From positions 1 to 64,000 of the forward strand of contig JADLAC010000059.1 of assembly GCA_020848435.1 (NCBI GenBank): DNA of 64,000 bases, in the 5' to 3' direction. Position 1 is the stretch's first letter. Every line of letters begins with the position of its first letter. The notes beneath the pieces are model-generated. The model did no database searches, had not been told where the DNA came from, and saw only the letters and a list, made by a program, of their open reading frames with translations. The stretch comes from Burkholderiales bacterium. Lineage in GTDB: Bacteria; Pseudomonadota; Gammaproteobacteria; Burkholderiales; WYBJ01. Of the stretch, positions 38,537 to 47,034 are shown in pieces. Both the position numbers and the translations under genes were made by a program.

Positions 38537-39764
38537 CGTGCAGCCTCCGTTTGCGAATAGGGTAGTGCGCTCGATGCAACCGCGGTGCCGGCTCGGCTGC
38601 GAGCGCGTGCGCCAGCTCGATCAAGCTCGTGATGTTGTGCGCCGGCAGGAAGATGTCGACGTAGGGCAGCATCGCGCGTATCCCGGCAGCCTTCGGCTCG
38701 AAGCCGGCGAATCGCAGCAGCGGATTGAGCCAGACGATGCGCCGGCACGAAGCCCGCAGGCGCGCCATGGCTTCGTCGAGCTGCGGCCCCGCGCCGCAAT
38801 CGAGACCATCGCTGACGACGAGCACGACCGCGCCTTGCCCGAGCAGCCGCCGTGCCCAGTGACGATTGAATTCGTCCAGGCATGCGCCGATACGCGTGCC
38901 GCCCGACCAATCGCGCACGACGCGGCTCACTTCGTCCAGCGCCTGGTCCACGTCGCGGTGACGCAGGGCGCGGGTGATGTTGGTCAGCCGGGTGGCGAAG
39001 GTGAAGGCGTGGACGCGGCCGCGCTCCGCGGCTACGGCGTGCACGAAGTGCAGCAGCATGCGCGAATAGCGCGCCATCGAGCCCGAGATGTCGCACAGCA
39101 CGACCAGGACGCTGGGGCGCGTGCGGCGTACGCGCTTGTACTGGATCAGCCACTCGCCGCCGAACTTGATGCTCTGACGCAGTGTCGTGCGCACGTCCAA
39201 CTGGCGCCCTGCGCGGTGGCGAGCGTAGCGCCGGGCCGGCACGCGCGGCAGCGGCAGATGCAGCATCCGCAGCATGCGCTTGGCTTGCGCCAGCTCATCG
39301 AGCGACATGGTCTCGAAATCCTTCGCTTGCAGCACCTCGGCCGCCGAAAAGCTGAGCGCCGCATCGAGCTCGATCGGGCCGGCGGGTTCGGGCGCGGCGG
39401 CGTGCTCGCGCGGCGCTGCGAGGGCTTGCGCCAGCCGATTGGCGGCGGGTGCTTCGTCATCGGGTCGCGCCAGTGGTCCCGGTGTCCGCGGCAGCAGCCG
39501 CTGCATGGCCCGCTCCATGAGCTTGGGATCGCGCCAGAAGTAACGAAAGGCCTGGTCGAATAAGGGACGCTGCTCGGCCCGATCGAGCAGCGTCGCGGCC
39601 AGGGCCGCGCGGAAGTCGTCCCGGCGCTGCGGCCCCACCCAGGCGGCTGCCTCGACTGCGGCGAGCGTCTTGCCGGGACCCACGGGCAATCCGGACCGGC
39701 GCAAGACCCGCGCGAACTCCATGACGTTCGCCGCCAGGCGGCTCGGCGGGGCCAGCGCCGTCAT
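38436..39764 (-). CDS. coxE: CoxE-like VWA-domain protein
   Basis: A 442-residue protein that with the CoxD AAA+ ATPase forms a MoxR/VWA pair, implicated in maturing the Mo-Cu or Mo active site of CO-dehydrogenase-type enzymes. The C-terminal von Willebrand A domain has the metal site DISGS at 225-229 and a later VVSDGLDCG. The last about 33 residues (from RRATHSGPTGN on) are low in hydrophobics, do not look like the family and overlap coxG, so the ancestral stop was probably lost. Its start overlaps the coxD stop as ATGA. Confidence 0.9.
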   Translation of the reverse strand: MTALAPPSRLAANVMEFARVLRRSGLPVGPGKTLAAVEAAAWVGPQRRDDFRAALAATLLDRAEQRPLFDQAFRYFWRDPKLMERAMQRLLPRTPGPLARPDDEAPAANRLAQALAAPREHAAAPEPAGPIELDAALSFSAAEVLQAKDFETMSLDELAQAKRMLRMLHLPLPRVPARRYARHRAGRQLDVRTTLRQSIKFGGEWLIQYKRVRRTRPSVLVVLCDISGSMARYSRMLLHFVHAVAAERGRVHAFTFATRLTNITRALRHRDVDQALDEVSRVVRDWSGGTRIGACLDEFNRHWARRLLGQGAVVLVVSDGLDCGAGPQLDEAMARLRASCRRIVWLNPLLRFAGFEPKAAGIRAMLPYVDIFLPAHNITSLIELAHALAAEPAPRLHRAHYPIRKRRLHDGDDRRATHSGPTGNDVAGAQRPRNTESLHPGL

Positions 39765-40666
39765 GCGCCACCCGCATTCGCCATGACCTGCGCCAGCAAG
39801 CGCTCGGCTTCGGCACCGCGTATGCGGGCGACATCATCCTGGTATTTCAACAGCGCTCCCAGCGTATCGTCGACGATCCGCGGGTCGAGCTGCATACGAT
39901 CCAAGGCCACGACGGCATTGCACCAATCGATGGTCTCGGCGACGCCGGGGTTCTTGAACAGCTCGCGGCCGCGCAGCGCCTGGACGAAAGCGACCACCTG
40001 CCGCGCCAAGGCGGCTGCTGCCGCCGGCGCCTTGCGGCGCAGGATCTCCAGCTCGCGCTGCGCGTCCGGATAGTCGATCCAATGGTAGAGGCAGCGGCGC
40101 TTGACCGCATCGTGAATCTCGCGCGTGCGGTTCGAAGTGATGATGACGATGGGCGGCGAGGGTGCCTTGAAGACGCCGAGCTCGGGCACGCTGACCTGGA
40201 AATCGGACAGGAGCTCGAGCAGGAAGGCCTCGAAGGGCTCGTCGGCGCGATCGAGCTCGTCGATCAACAGCACGGGGGCATCGGGGCCGCTGAAATCGAT
40301 CGCTTGCAGCAGCGGGCGCCGGAGCAGGAAGCGGGCACTGAATATGTCCGCGGCGAGCGCCTCGCGGGAGGTCACGCCGGCGGCCTCGGCCATGCGGATT
40401 TCCATCATCTGGCGCGAGTAATCCCATTCGTAGACCGCGGCGGCGAGGTCGAGCCCTTCGTAGCACTGCAATCGCACCAGCCGGCGGTCGAGCGCTTGCG
40501 CCAGGACTTTGGCGAGCTCCGTCTTGCCCACACCTGCTTCACCTTCGAGGAATAACGGCCGCCCCATGCGCAAGCCGAGGAAGACGACGGTCGCAAGCGC
40601 GCGATCGGCGACATAGTCCGCACGCGCGAGCAGCGTGGCGGTGGCATCGACGCAATCAGGCAACAT
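39761..40666 (-). CDS. coxD: CoxD-like MoxR family AAA+ ATPase
   Basis: A 301-residue ATPase, the chaperone partner of CoxE. ATG 40664-40666 gives MLPDCVDATATLLARADYVAD. Walker A is GEAGVGKT at 42-49, Walker B is LLIDELDRAD and sensor 1 is IITSNRTRE. In Oligotropha carboxidovorans CoxD is needed to insert sulfur and copper into the CO dehydrogenase cluster; a copper-free form II enzyme may need only sulfuration. The frame is open far upstream over coxM antisense frames, but only this part is family sequence. Confidence 0.9.
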   Translation of the reverse strand: MLPDCVDATATLLARADYVADRALATVVFLGLRMGRPLFLEGEAGVGKTELAKVLAQALDRRLVRLQCYEGLDLAAAVYEWDYSRQMMEIRMAEAAGVTSREALAADIFSARFLLRRPLLQAIDFSGPDAPVLLIDELDRADEPFEAFLLELLSDFQVSVPELGVFKAPSPPIVIITSNRTREIHDAVKRRCLYHWIDYPDAQRELEILRRKAPAAAAALARQVVAFVQALRGRELFKNPGVAETIDWCNAVVALDRMQLDPRIVDDTLGALLKYQDDVARIRGAEAERLLAQVMANAGGA

Positions 40667-40743
40667 GGCGGTTCGATTCAACGCGACGCAAAGCGAGCCG
40701 CCGTGGCGAGTGCCGCTCGCCGGCGCGCCGGCCGAAGCCGCTG

Positions 40744-41544
40744 TCAGAGCTTCGCGGCCGCCGTCACGGCTCGCTGCGCCATCACCGTCACCAGGTGCGC
40801 GCGGTAGTCGGCGGCAGCATGAATGTCGCTGTTCAGCCCCTCGGCCGGCAGCACGATCTTTTCGATCGCTTGCGGCGTGAAAGCCTTCGCCAGCACTTTC
40901 TCCATGCGCTTTACCCGGAATGCGCACGGACCCGCGCCGGTCACCGCGACCCGAACGCCACTCGTGGTATCGCACACGAACACGCCCACCAGGGCGAAGC
41001 GCGAGGCCGGATGGCGGAACTTGGCATAGCCCGCGCGCAGCGGCTGCGGGAAGTCGACGCGCACGATGATCTCGCCCGGCTTGAGCGCCGTCTCGAACAG
41101 CCCGAGAAAAAACTTGTCCGCGGGGATCTCGCGCTTGCTGGTGACGATGGTCGCGCCCAGGCCGAGCACCGCGGCGGGATAGTCGGCCGCGGGATCGGCA
41201 TTGGCCAGCGAGCCGCCGAGCGTGCCCTGGTTGCGGACCTGGCGATCGCCGATACCGGCCGCGACCCGCGCCAGCGCGGGAATGGCACGCTGCACCTCCT
41301 TGGCGGCTGCCACGTCCGCATGCCGGGTCATGGCGCCAATCGAAACGACGTTGTTCGCGACCCGAATGCCGTTCAGCTCGTCGATAGCGCGTAAATCGAT
41401 CAGCAGCGGCGGCCGCGCAAGCCGCAGCCGCAAGGCCTGCACGAGGCTCTGGCCACCGGCGAGAAACCGCGCCTGGTCGGATTTGCGCAGCGCCGCTGCC
41501 GCCTCCTTGAGCGTTTGCGGTCGAACATAGTCGAAGGCGTACAT
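40744..41544 (-). CDS. coxM: CO-dehydrogenase-type medium subunit (FAD-binding)
   Basis: The FAD subunit of the molybdenum hydroxylase, passing electrons from the Fe-S subunit to the acceptor. ATG 41542-41544 (MYAFDYVRPQTLKEAAA) gives 266 residues, slightly short of the usual about 285. FAD motifs LAGGQSL and RNQGTLGGSLANADPAADYP are intact. It lies 14 bp after coxL. Confidence 0.93.
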   Translation of the reverse strand: MYAFDYVRPQTLKEAAAALRKSDQARFLAGGQSLVQALRLRLARPPLLIDLRAIDELNGIRVANNVVSIGAMTRHADVAAAKEVQRAIPALARVAAGIGDRQVRNQGTLGGSLANADPAADYPAAVLGLGATIVTSKREIPADKFFLGLFETALKPGEIIVRVDFPQPLRAGYAKFRHPASRFALVGVFVCDTTSGVRVAVTGAGPCAFRVKRMEKVLAKAFTPQAIEKIVLPAEGLNSDIHAAADYRAHLVTVMAQRAVTAAAKL

Positions 41545-41558
41545 GACGGCTCCTCGCT

Positions 41559-43937
41559 TCAGGCCCGCGTGCCGCGCGGCTTGGGCGCGGATTGCAGCGC
41601 GCGCCACACGGTCTGGGGCGTCGCCGGCATCGGCAGGTCACGTATGCCCAAGGGCCACAGCGCGTCCGTGATCGCGTTCATCACGGCGGCCGGCGCGCCG
41701 ATCGCCCCTGCCTCGCCGCAACCCTTCACGCCCAGGGGGTTGTGGGTGCAGGGCGTCTCCTGGGTGGCGACGCGGAAGCTCGGCAGGTCGTCGCTGCGCG
41801 GCAGGGCGTAGTCCATGAGGCTGCCGGTGACGAGCTGGCCCGTCTCGCGGTCGTACACGCACGCTTCCAGCAGCGCCTGGCCGATGCCTTGCGCGAGTCC
41901 GCCGTGTACTTGGCCCTCCACGATCATCGGATTGACGACCTTGCCGAAATCGTCCACGGCAGTGAAATTCACGATGCGGGTTTCGCCCGTGGCGCGATCG
42001 ATCTCGACCTCGCAGATATGGCAGCCGGCGGGAAAAGTGAAGTTCGTCGGATCGTAGAACGCGGTTTCGTCGAGGCCTGGCTCGAGCTTGTCGAGCGGAT
42101 AGTTGTGCGGGACGTACGCGCTCAGGGCGACCTGGGCGAAGGGCAGCTCGCGGTCGGTGCCGGCCACGGTGAACTTGCCGCCGGCGAACTCGATGTCGCC
42201 CTCGGCCGCTTCGAGCAGGTGGGCCGCGATCTTCTTGCCCTTGGCGATCACCTTGTCCACGGCGCGGACGATGGCGGTGCCGCCGACCGCCAGCGAGCGC
42301 GAGCCGTACGTGCCCATGCCGAAGACGATGCGTCCGGTATCGCCGTGGACCACGTCGACATCCTCGACGCTCGATCCCAGCCGCTCGGCGACCACCTGCG
42401 CGAAAGTCGTCTCGTGACCCTGGCCGTGACTGTGCGAGCCGGTGAATACAGTGACTTTCCCGGTCGGATGAACGCGCACTTCCGCGGCCTCGAACAAGCC
42501 CGCGCGCGCGCCGAGCGAGCCGGCGACGTTGGAAGGCGCCAGGCCGCAGGCCTCGATGTAGGCCGAATAGCCGATGCCGCGCAGCTTGCCGCGGCTTTCA
42601 GCTTCCTTGCGCCGGGATTCGAACCCGGCGACATCGGCGAGCCGCAGGGCTTCGTTCAGCGTTGCCGGATAGTTGCCGGTGTCGTAGCACAAGGCTACCG
42701 GCGTCTGGTAGGGGAACTGGGTGATGAAATTGCGCCGGCGGATCTCGGCCGGATCGATCTTCAGCTCGCGCGCCGCCGTCTCCACCAGCCGCTCCACCAC
42801 GTAGGTCGCTTCGGGACGGCCTGCGCCCCGGTACGCATCCACCGGTGCCGTGTGGGTGAATACGGCTGTCACCTCGCAGTAGATCCGCGGGGTGCTGTAC
42901 TGGCCGGCCAGCAGCGTCGCATAGAGAATGGTCGGGATGCACGAAGCGAAAGTGGAGAGGTAGGCGCCCATCGCCGCGGTCGTGTGAACCCGCAGGGCGA
43001 GGAACTTGCCGTCCTTGGTCAGCGCGAGCTCCGCGCGGGTGACGTGGTCGCGGCCGTGGGCGTCGGCGAGAAACGATTCGCTGCGCTCCGCGGTCCACTT
43101 GATCGGCCGATTCACCTGGCGCGCGGCCCAGGTGAGCACCGTCTCTTCGGGGTAGAGAAAGATCTTGGAGCCGAAACCGCCGCCAACATCAGGCGCGATC
43201 ACCCGCACCTTGTGCTCGGGCAGGTTGAGGACAAATGCCGTCATGAGCAGCCGTTCGACATGCGGATTCTGCGACGTGACGTGCAGGGTGTAGCTGTCGT
43301 CGCCGCGGCTGTACTGCGCCAGCGCCGCGCGCGGCTCGATGGCGTTGGGGATCAATCGATTGTTGACGAACGCCAGCGTCGTGACGTGCCCGGCCTGGGC
43401 GAAGGCGGCGTCCACCGCCGCCTTGTCGCCGAGCCCCCAGACGTAACACGTATTGGCGGGGACCTCATCGTGCACGAGCGGAGCGCCTGGTGCGCACGCC
43501 TGCGCGGGATCGACCACCGCCGGCAGCACTTCGTAATCGACCGCGATCGACTCGGCGGCGTCCTTGGCTTGATCCAGGGACGCTGCGACGACCATGGCGA
43601 GCGCATCGCCCACGTAGCGCACCTTGCCTTGCGCCAGCGGCGGATGGGGCGGCTCTTTCATCGGCTGGCCGTCGAGGCCGGTGATGAGCCAGCCGCAGGG
43701 CAGGCCGTTCACTTGGCCGGCAAGATCGGCGCCGACGAACACGGCGGCGACCCCGGGCGCTGCGCGCGCCGCTTGGGTATCGATGGAACGAATGCGGGCA
43801 TGCGCGTGCGGGGAGCGCAGGAAATAGGCGTAGAGCTGTCCCGGCACGCTCACGTCGTCGGTGTAGGTGCCAGCGCCGGTCAGGAAGCGATAGTCTTCCT
43901 TGCGCCGGACCGATTGACCGAGAACGCTGGCGCTCAT
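41559..43937 (-). CDS. coxL: Form II CO-dehydrogenase-like large subunit (molybdopterin, xanthine dehydrogenase family)
   Basis: The 792-residue catalytic subunit that binds molybdopterin-cytosine dinucleotide. The active-site loop reads AYRGAGR (368-374), the form II signature; proven form I CO dehydrogenases carry a Cys-containing AYRCSFR loop that holds copper. GGGFGSK (252-258) and the C-terminal [12 protein letters not shown] with the catalytic Glu are present. The physiological substrate of form II enzymes is unsettled (CO, aldehydes or N-heterocycles), so coxL here names the family only. Gene order S-L-M is also the form II order. It follows coxS by 4 bp. Confidence 0.92.
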   Translation of the reverse strand: MSASVLGQSVRRKEDYRFLTGAGTYTDDVSVPGQLYAYFLRSPHAHARIRSIDTQAARAAPGVAAVFVGADLAGQVNGLPCGWLITGLDGQPMKEPPHPPLAQGKVRYVGDALAMVVAASLDQAKDAAESIAVDYEVLPAVVDPAQACAPGAPLVHDEVPANTCYVWGLGDKAAVDAAFAQAGHVTTLAFVNNRLIPNAIEPRAALAQYSRGDDSYTLHVTSQNPHVERLLMTAFVLNLPEHKVRVIAPDVGGGFGSKIFLYPEETVLTWAARQVNRPIKWTAERSESFLADAHGRDHVTRAELALTKDGKFLALRVHTTAAMGAYLSTFASCIPTILYATLLAGQYSTPRIYCEVTAVFTHTAPVDAYRGAGRPEATYVVERLVETAARELKIDPAEIRRRNFITQFPYQTPVALCYDTGNYPATLNEALRLADVAGFESRRKEAESRGKLRGIGYSAYIEACGLAPSNVAGSLGARAGLFEAAEVRVHPTGKVTVFTGSHSHGQGHETTFAQVVAERLGSSVEDVDVVHGDTGRIVFGMGTYGSRSLAVGGTAIVRAVDKVIAKGKKIAAHLLEAAEGDIEFAGGKFTVAGTDRELPFAQVALSAYVPHNYPLDKLEPGLDETAFYDPTNFTFPAGCHICEVEIDRATGETRIVNFTAVDDFGKVVNPMIVEGQVHGGLAQGIGQALLEACVYDRETGQLVTGSLMDYALPRSDDLPSFRVATQETPCTHNPLGVKGCGEAGAIGAPAAVMNAITDALWPLGIRDLPMPATPQTVWRALQSAPKPRGTRA

Positions 43938-43941
43938 GGTG

Positions 43942-44415
43942 TCAGGGCCTCATGGCAGCGGCGGCGGCCAGCACCGCCTTGACGATGTTGTGGTAGCCCG
44001 TGCAGCGGCACAGGTTGCCGTCCAGGCCCTGGCGTACGTCGGCTTCGGATGGATTGGCGTTGTGCTTCAGCAAGTCGAGCGCGCTAATGACCATGCCCGG
44101 CGTACAGAAGCCGCACTGCAAGGCGTGATATTCCTTGAATGCCGCCTGCATGGGATGGAGCTCGCCGCCCGCTGTTGCGATTCCTTCGATGGTGGTGACC
44201 TCGCTCGCCTGCGCCTGGAGCGCGAGCACGGTACAGCTCTTGACGGCACGCCCGTCGAGCTGGACGGTGCAGGCGCCGCACTGGCCCGTGTCGCAGCCGA
44301 TGTGGGTGCCGGTGAGGCGCAGCGTGTCGCGCAGCAATTCGACCAGCAGGGTGCGCGGGTGGACCTCGACAGAGACCGCCTGGCCGTTGACTGTGAGGAC
44401 GAGCGGGGTAGTCAT
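43942..44415 (-). CDS. coxS: CO-dehydrogenase-type small subunit (2Fe-2S)
   Basis: A 157-residue protein with both [2Fe-2S] sites of the molybdenum hydroxylase family: plant-type Cys41, 46, 49 and 61 ([11 protein letters not shown]), and Cys101, 104, 136 and 138 (CGFCTPG, CRCTG). ATG 44413-44415 has a perfect AGGAGG 4 nt upstream. It is the first gene of the coxS-L-M-D-E-G operon. Confidence 0.95.
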   Translation of the reverse strand: MTTPLVLTVNGQAVSVEVHPRTLLVELLRDTLRLTGTHIGCDTGQCGACTVQLDGRAVKSCTVLALQAQASEVTTIEGIATAGGELHPMQAAFKEYHALQCGFCTPGMVISALDLLKHNANPSEADVRQGLDGNLCRCTGYHNIVKAVLAAAAAMRP

Positions 44416-44531
44416 CGAACCTCCTGGAAGCTTCAACGTGCGGCGCGGTCTCGAGCCATCTCTCGGCTGCGAGGACAGGGCCGGCCGGAAGCCTGGTTGT
44501 GCGGGGGCGCTTCGCACTTTGCTTGCGGCTA

Positions 44532-44560
44532 TGCTAGCGGGAAGGCTCAAGGGGTGCAAT
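44532..44560 (-). promoter_or_regulatory. Candidate promoter for the cox operon
   Basis: On the minus strand TTGCAC (44555-44560), a 17-bp spacer and TAGCAT (44532-44537) could form a weak sigma-70 promoter with a start near 44525, about 110 nt before coxS. Its poor -35 fits a promoter needing an activator. Confidence 0.4.
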
Positions 44561-44646
44561 GCGCGTTGCCCGAGGTCCGGGGCCTGGCGTTGTTGAGCAG
44601 CGTCATCTCGCCGACAGTGTCCGAGGGCTGTAATGCGCGTTCCCCG
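44556..44646. repeat. Pair of 18-bp direct repeats, likely regulator sites
   Basis: TGCAATGCGCGTTGCCCG (44556-44573) and TGTAATGCGCGTTCCCCG (44629-44646) match at 16 of 18 positions and start exactly 73 bp apart, close to seven helical turns. Each contains AATGCGCGTT, nearly palindromic (AA-n-GCGC-n-TT). The first abuts the putative coxS -35. This is the arrangement of sites for an activator dimer, identity unknown. Confidence 0.5.
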
Positions 44647-44959
44647 GCGTGCGGGCTTGACGTCCGGCCGTACGCGCAGTGCCATCGCGGCGCGATCCGG
44701 TCATGGACCGGCATCTCGCTTCATCGGCTCGGAGTGTCGGCTGAGCGCCTCGCGCGGCGATCCGATTGTGGACGGGCGCAGCGCACGAGCTCCCGCGTTT
44801 TCTGCGCCCTCACGATTGCCGCTTCTGTCGCTGCTTCGTCACGGCGCTGACCCTTTCCCGACACAGTTCTCGTCCATCATTTTCCGCGCCGATTCCGTGC
44901 TTGTGATTCAGTTCACGTCTCGGCCAGCCGTAATACGCGCAGTTTGGCGAAATCCGCTG

Positions 44960-44974
44960 CGGCACGCGACTTGC
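44960..44974 (+). promoter_or_regulatory. Sigma-54 (RpoN) promoter
   Basis: CGGCACG-CGAC-TTGC matches the -24/-12 consensus TGGCACG-N4-TTGC at every fixed position except the first T, with exact spacing (GG 44961-44962, GC 44973-44974). The start would be near 44986, leaving GGAGGA (45000-45005) well placed for the next gene. PEP-CTERM genes are known to be RpoN-dependent through PrsK/PrsR in other bacteria, which fits the PEP-CTERM gene downstream. Confidence 0.75.
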
Positions 44975-45013
44975 GACAGCAGCGTGCAGCAAGGCGATTG
45001 GAGGAACATAAAG

Positions 45014-45211
45014 GTGGGTCATATGGCGAGTTTGGAGCAGGTGATCGGGCAGTTCCGGCGCATGCTGCCCGAAGAGAGTGCAACCGCGCGGGCGATCGAC
45101 CAGCACGAGCCGTGGGAGCGGATCGCGTTGAACGCGGTGGACGACGGTTACATCGAATTCGCCAACGAGCTCGGTAGCTTCATAGAAGTTTGTTTGCGCC
45201 GCAGCAGCTGA
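45014..45211 (+). CDS. Small protein of unknown function
   Basis: A 65-residue protein from GTG 45014, 8 nt after GGAGGA; ATG 45023 preceded by AAGGTGG gives 62 residues. It reads MASLEQVIGQFRRMLPEES, then an acidic helical middle (IALNAVDDGYIEFANELG) and ends IEVCLRRSS with one cysteine. No signal peptide or known domain is recognised. It is first behind the sigma-54 promoter and 91 bp upstream of a PEP-CTERM protein gene, so it is probably co-expressed with it. Confidence 0.65.
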   Translation: MGHMASLEQVIGQFRRMLPEESATARAIDQHEPWERIALNAVDDGYIEFANELGSFIEVCLRRSS

Positions 45212-45270
45212 CCTTACTTGTTCCTCTCGCCTGGGATACGGGAGAGACCCGGGCTTGGCGGGAAGGCGAA

Positions 45271-45290
45271 CGGCGCGCTCGAACGCGCCG
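45271..45290 (+). repeat. Hairpin before the PEP-CTERM gene
   Basis: A perfect 7-bp stem CGGCGCG / CGCGCCG with a CTCGAA loop ends 2 nt before the GGAG of the PEP-CTERM gene. It lacks a T-tract. It could stabilise the downstream message or modulate ribosome entry. Confidence 0.45.
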
Positions 45291-45302
45291 GCGGAGAACG
45301 AC

Positions 45303-46184
45303 ATGCGTGGCATTCTTGCGGGCGGCGTGATGGCGCTCGCGCTTTGCGGCCCAGCGTTTGCGGGTCCGATCGTGGTGGACGGCAACTTGGCCGACTGGGG
45401 CGTCAGTGTCGGCGACAACAACACGAGCAACTTCACCGGCGCAGCCGTGACCGGGACGGTGCTCGACAAGACCCTCTACGTCACCCACGAAGATCAGCCC
45501 GACCTGGCGGGCGACGCCTACTTTCTCGACCCGAACTACGGCGGCCAGAACTATGACGCCGAGTTCATGGGCGTCGCGCTGCTCGACGACGTGCTCTATC
45601 TCGCCCTCGTGACGGGCCAGCGGCCCGACAACGGCCTCATGCGCTTCAGTCCCGGCGATATCCGGATCGTCGCCAGGAGCGGCAAGAGCGGGCCCGTGCT
45701 GGCCATCTATGGCATCGAGGTGGGTGGCGGGCCGGGTGGGGCGGCCAACGCCAACGCACTGACCGACGCCGGCGCGCCGGCCGGTTCGACCTACACCCTG
45801 GCGAGCAACGGCTTTACGCTATCGCATGCCTATAACGGTCGCGCGGTGGGATCCATCTGGCGCGACCCCGACTGGCTGCTCGATCCTTTGCCTCCTGCCA
45901 CGGCCGTGCAGCTCGCCGCGAGCGGGGGCACGCCGGTCGGCACCGCCGATTACGTCTATACGCGCGATGCCGGACCGGGCAGCCAGCACGCCGTCATCGA
46001 GCTCGCCTTCGATCGAGGCATCTTCGGCCACGCGAGCGCGCTCGATATCTACTGGGCGCCGAGTTGCGGCAACGATGTGCTCGAGATCAAGGACGACCTG
46101 CCTGGGCGCGTGCCCGAGCCCGGCACGCTGGCTGTGCTCGCTCTGGGCTTGGCAGGTTTGCGAATGGTGCGGCGGCGGCGCTGA
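45303..46184 (+). CDS. PEP-CTERM sorting domain protein
   Basis: A 293-residue secreted protein. ATG 45303 (6 nt after GGAG) opens a signal peptide (MRGILAGGVMALALCGPAFAG). The mature part begins VDGNLADWGVSVGDNN, reminiscent of beta-sandwich (DOMON/CBM9-like) modules, and ends with VPEPGTLAVLALGLAGLRMVRRRR: the PEP motif, a helix and an Arg cluster that exosortase cleaves. Such proteins are linked to exopolysaccharide and floc formation. No exosortase (EpsH/XrtA) or PrsK/PrsR gene lies in this window. A strong terminator follows. Confidence 0.9.
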   Translation: MRGILAGGVMALALCGPAFAGPIVVDGNLADWGVSVGDNNTSNFTGAAVTGTVLDKTLYVTHEDQPDLAGDAYFLDPNYGGQNYDAEFMGVALLDDVLYLALVTGQRPDNGLMRFSPGDIRIVARSGKSGPVLAIYGIEVGGGPGGAANANALTDAGAPAGSTYTLASNGFTLSHAYNGRAVGSIWRDPDWLLDPLPPATAVQLAASGGTPVGTADYVYTRDAGPGSQHAVIELAFDRGIFGHASALDIYWAPSCGNDVLEIKDDLPGRVPEPGTLAVLALGLAGLRMVRRRR

Positions 46185-46211
46185 CGCCGGCGCGTTCAAT
46201 GGTCCCCCTTG

Positions 46212-46234
46212 CCCCGCGAAAGCGGGGTTTTTTT
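46212..46234 (+). terminator. Intrinsic terminator after the PEP-CTERM gene
   Basis: CCCCGC / GCGGGG with a GAAA tetraloop followed by seven T. It ends next to the convergent SDR stop codon. On the minus strand no T-run follows, so it should act only rightwards. Confidence 0.9.
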
Positions 46235-47014
46235 CTACACCAGGCGCTCGGTATTGCCGCAGACGCCGAGCGATTGCCCGGAAATGTTGGCGCCCCAATC
46301 GGAAGCGGCGAACACCGCCATCGCGGCGACGTCGTTCGGACTGACGCGCCGGCGCAGCGACACCTTCTGGAACATCTCCTGCTCGATGAGATCCATGCTC
46401 ACCCCCCGCTCGGCGGCCTGGGAAGCGCGCAGCGCCCGGCTGCGCGGGCCATCGACGAATCCGGGCAGCAATGCATTCACCCGGATGTTGTGCGCCCCGA
46501 GCTCCATGGCAAGGCTCTGGGTGAAGCCGATCACCGCCCACTTCGATGCCGCGTACGGCGTGCGCAAGGGATAGCCCAGCCGCCCCGCGGTGGACGACAT
46601 GTTGAGGATCACGCCGCCGCCTGCCTTCTTCAACAGCGGAATGGCGCGGCGGGCGCAGTAGAACTGGCCATTGATGTTCACCGCCAGCGTGCGCTCCCAG
46701 TCCTGCGGCGCCATGTCTTCCACGCGCGTGAAGCGCGGGCCGGTGATGCCGGCATTGTTGACCAGGATGTCGAGCCCGCCGAGCAGGCGCTGCGCAGCGT
46801 CGAAGAGCAGATCCACCTGGGTCGCATCGGCCACGTCGCAGACGCTCGCGCCGGCCTCCGGGTGCGCTTGGCGGAACTCGGCCAATGCCGTATCCGAAAC
46901 GTCGCAAACATGCACCTTCGCGCCGTTGGCGATGAAAGCATCGGCGATCACCCGCCCGATGCCGGCGCCCGCGCCCGTGATCACTGCCCGTTTGCCCCTC
47001 AGCTGCACATCCAT
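46235..47014 (-). CDS. SDR family oxidoreductase
   Basis: A 259-residue classical short-chain dehydrogenase. The dinucleotide motif is TGAGAGIG (13-20), NNAG is at 86-89, the catalytic Ser is in NMSSTAG and Tyr154/Lys158 in TPYAASK. Asp39 after the second strand (CDVS) suggests NAD+ preference. Substrate is unknown. It is 20 bp downstream of an acyl-CoA ligase gene behind a Bug receptor gene, so a catabolic route for an imported organic acid is plausible. Confidence 0.9.
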   Translation of the reverse strand: MDVQLRGKRAVITGAGAGIGRVIADAFIANGAKVHVCDVSDTALAEFRQAHPEAGASVCDVADATQVDLLFDAAQRLLGGLDILVNNAGITGPRFTRVEDMAPQDWERTLAVNINGQFYCARRAIPLLKKAGGGVILNMSSTAGRLGYPLRTPYAASKWAVIGFTQSLAMELGAHNIRVNALLPGFVDGPRSRALRASQAAERGVSMDLIEQEMFQKVSLRRRVSPNDVAAMAVFAASDWGANISGQSLGVCGNTERLV

Positions 47015-47034
47015 CTCGGGTCTCCTGTCATTTG

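Larger units (their letters stand above)
44416..45013. other. Divergent regulatory spacer between coxS and the PEP-CTERM operon
   Basis: About 600 bp with no gene I can support. It holds a candidate sigma-70 promoter for coxS, a pair of 18-bp direct repeats overlapping that promoter, and a sigma-54-type promoter facing right. Frames crossing it have composition and content of chance frames. Confidence 0.6.

Noticed and set aside
42611-42630. Perfect tRNA T-arm look-alike (CGGGTTCGAATCCCG on the minus strand)
   Set aside because: It lies in the coxL reading frame coding AGFESRR, and no acceptor, D or anticodon arms surround it, so it is coincidence of codons rather than a tRNA or integration site.
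43936-44850. 304-codon plus-strand frame over coxS and the spacer
   Set aside because: Antisense to coxS, whose iron-sulfur cysteines are unmistakable, and without family similarity beyond it.
44945-44961. First sigma-54 candidate TTGGCGAAATCCGCTGC
   Set aside because: GG-to-GC spacing is one base too long; the adjacent CGGCACG-CGAC-TTGC fits exactly.
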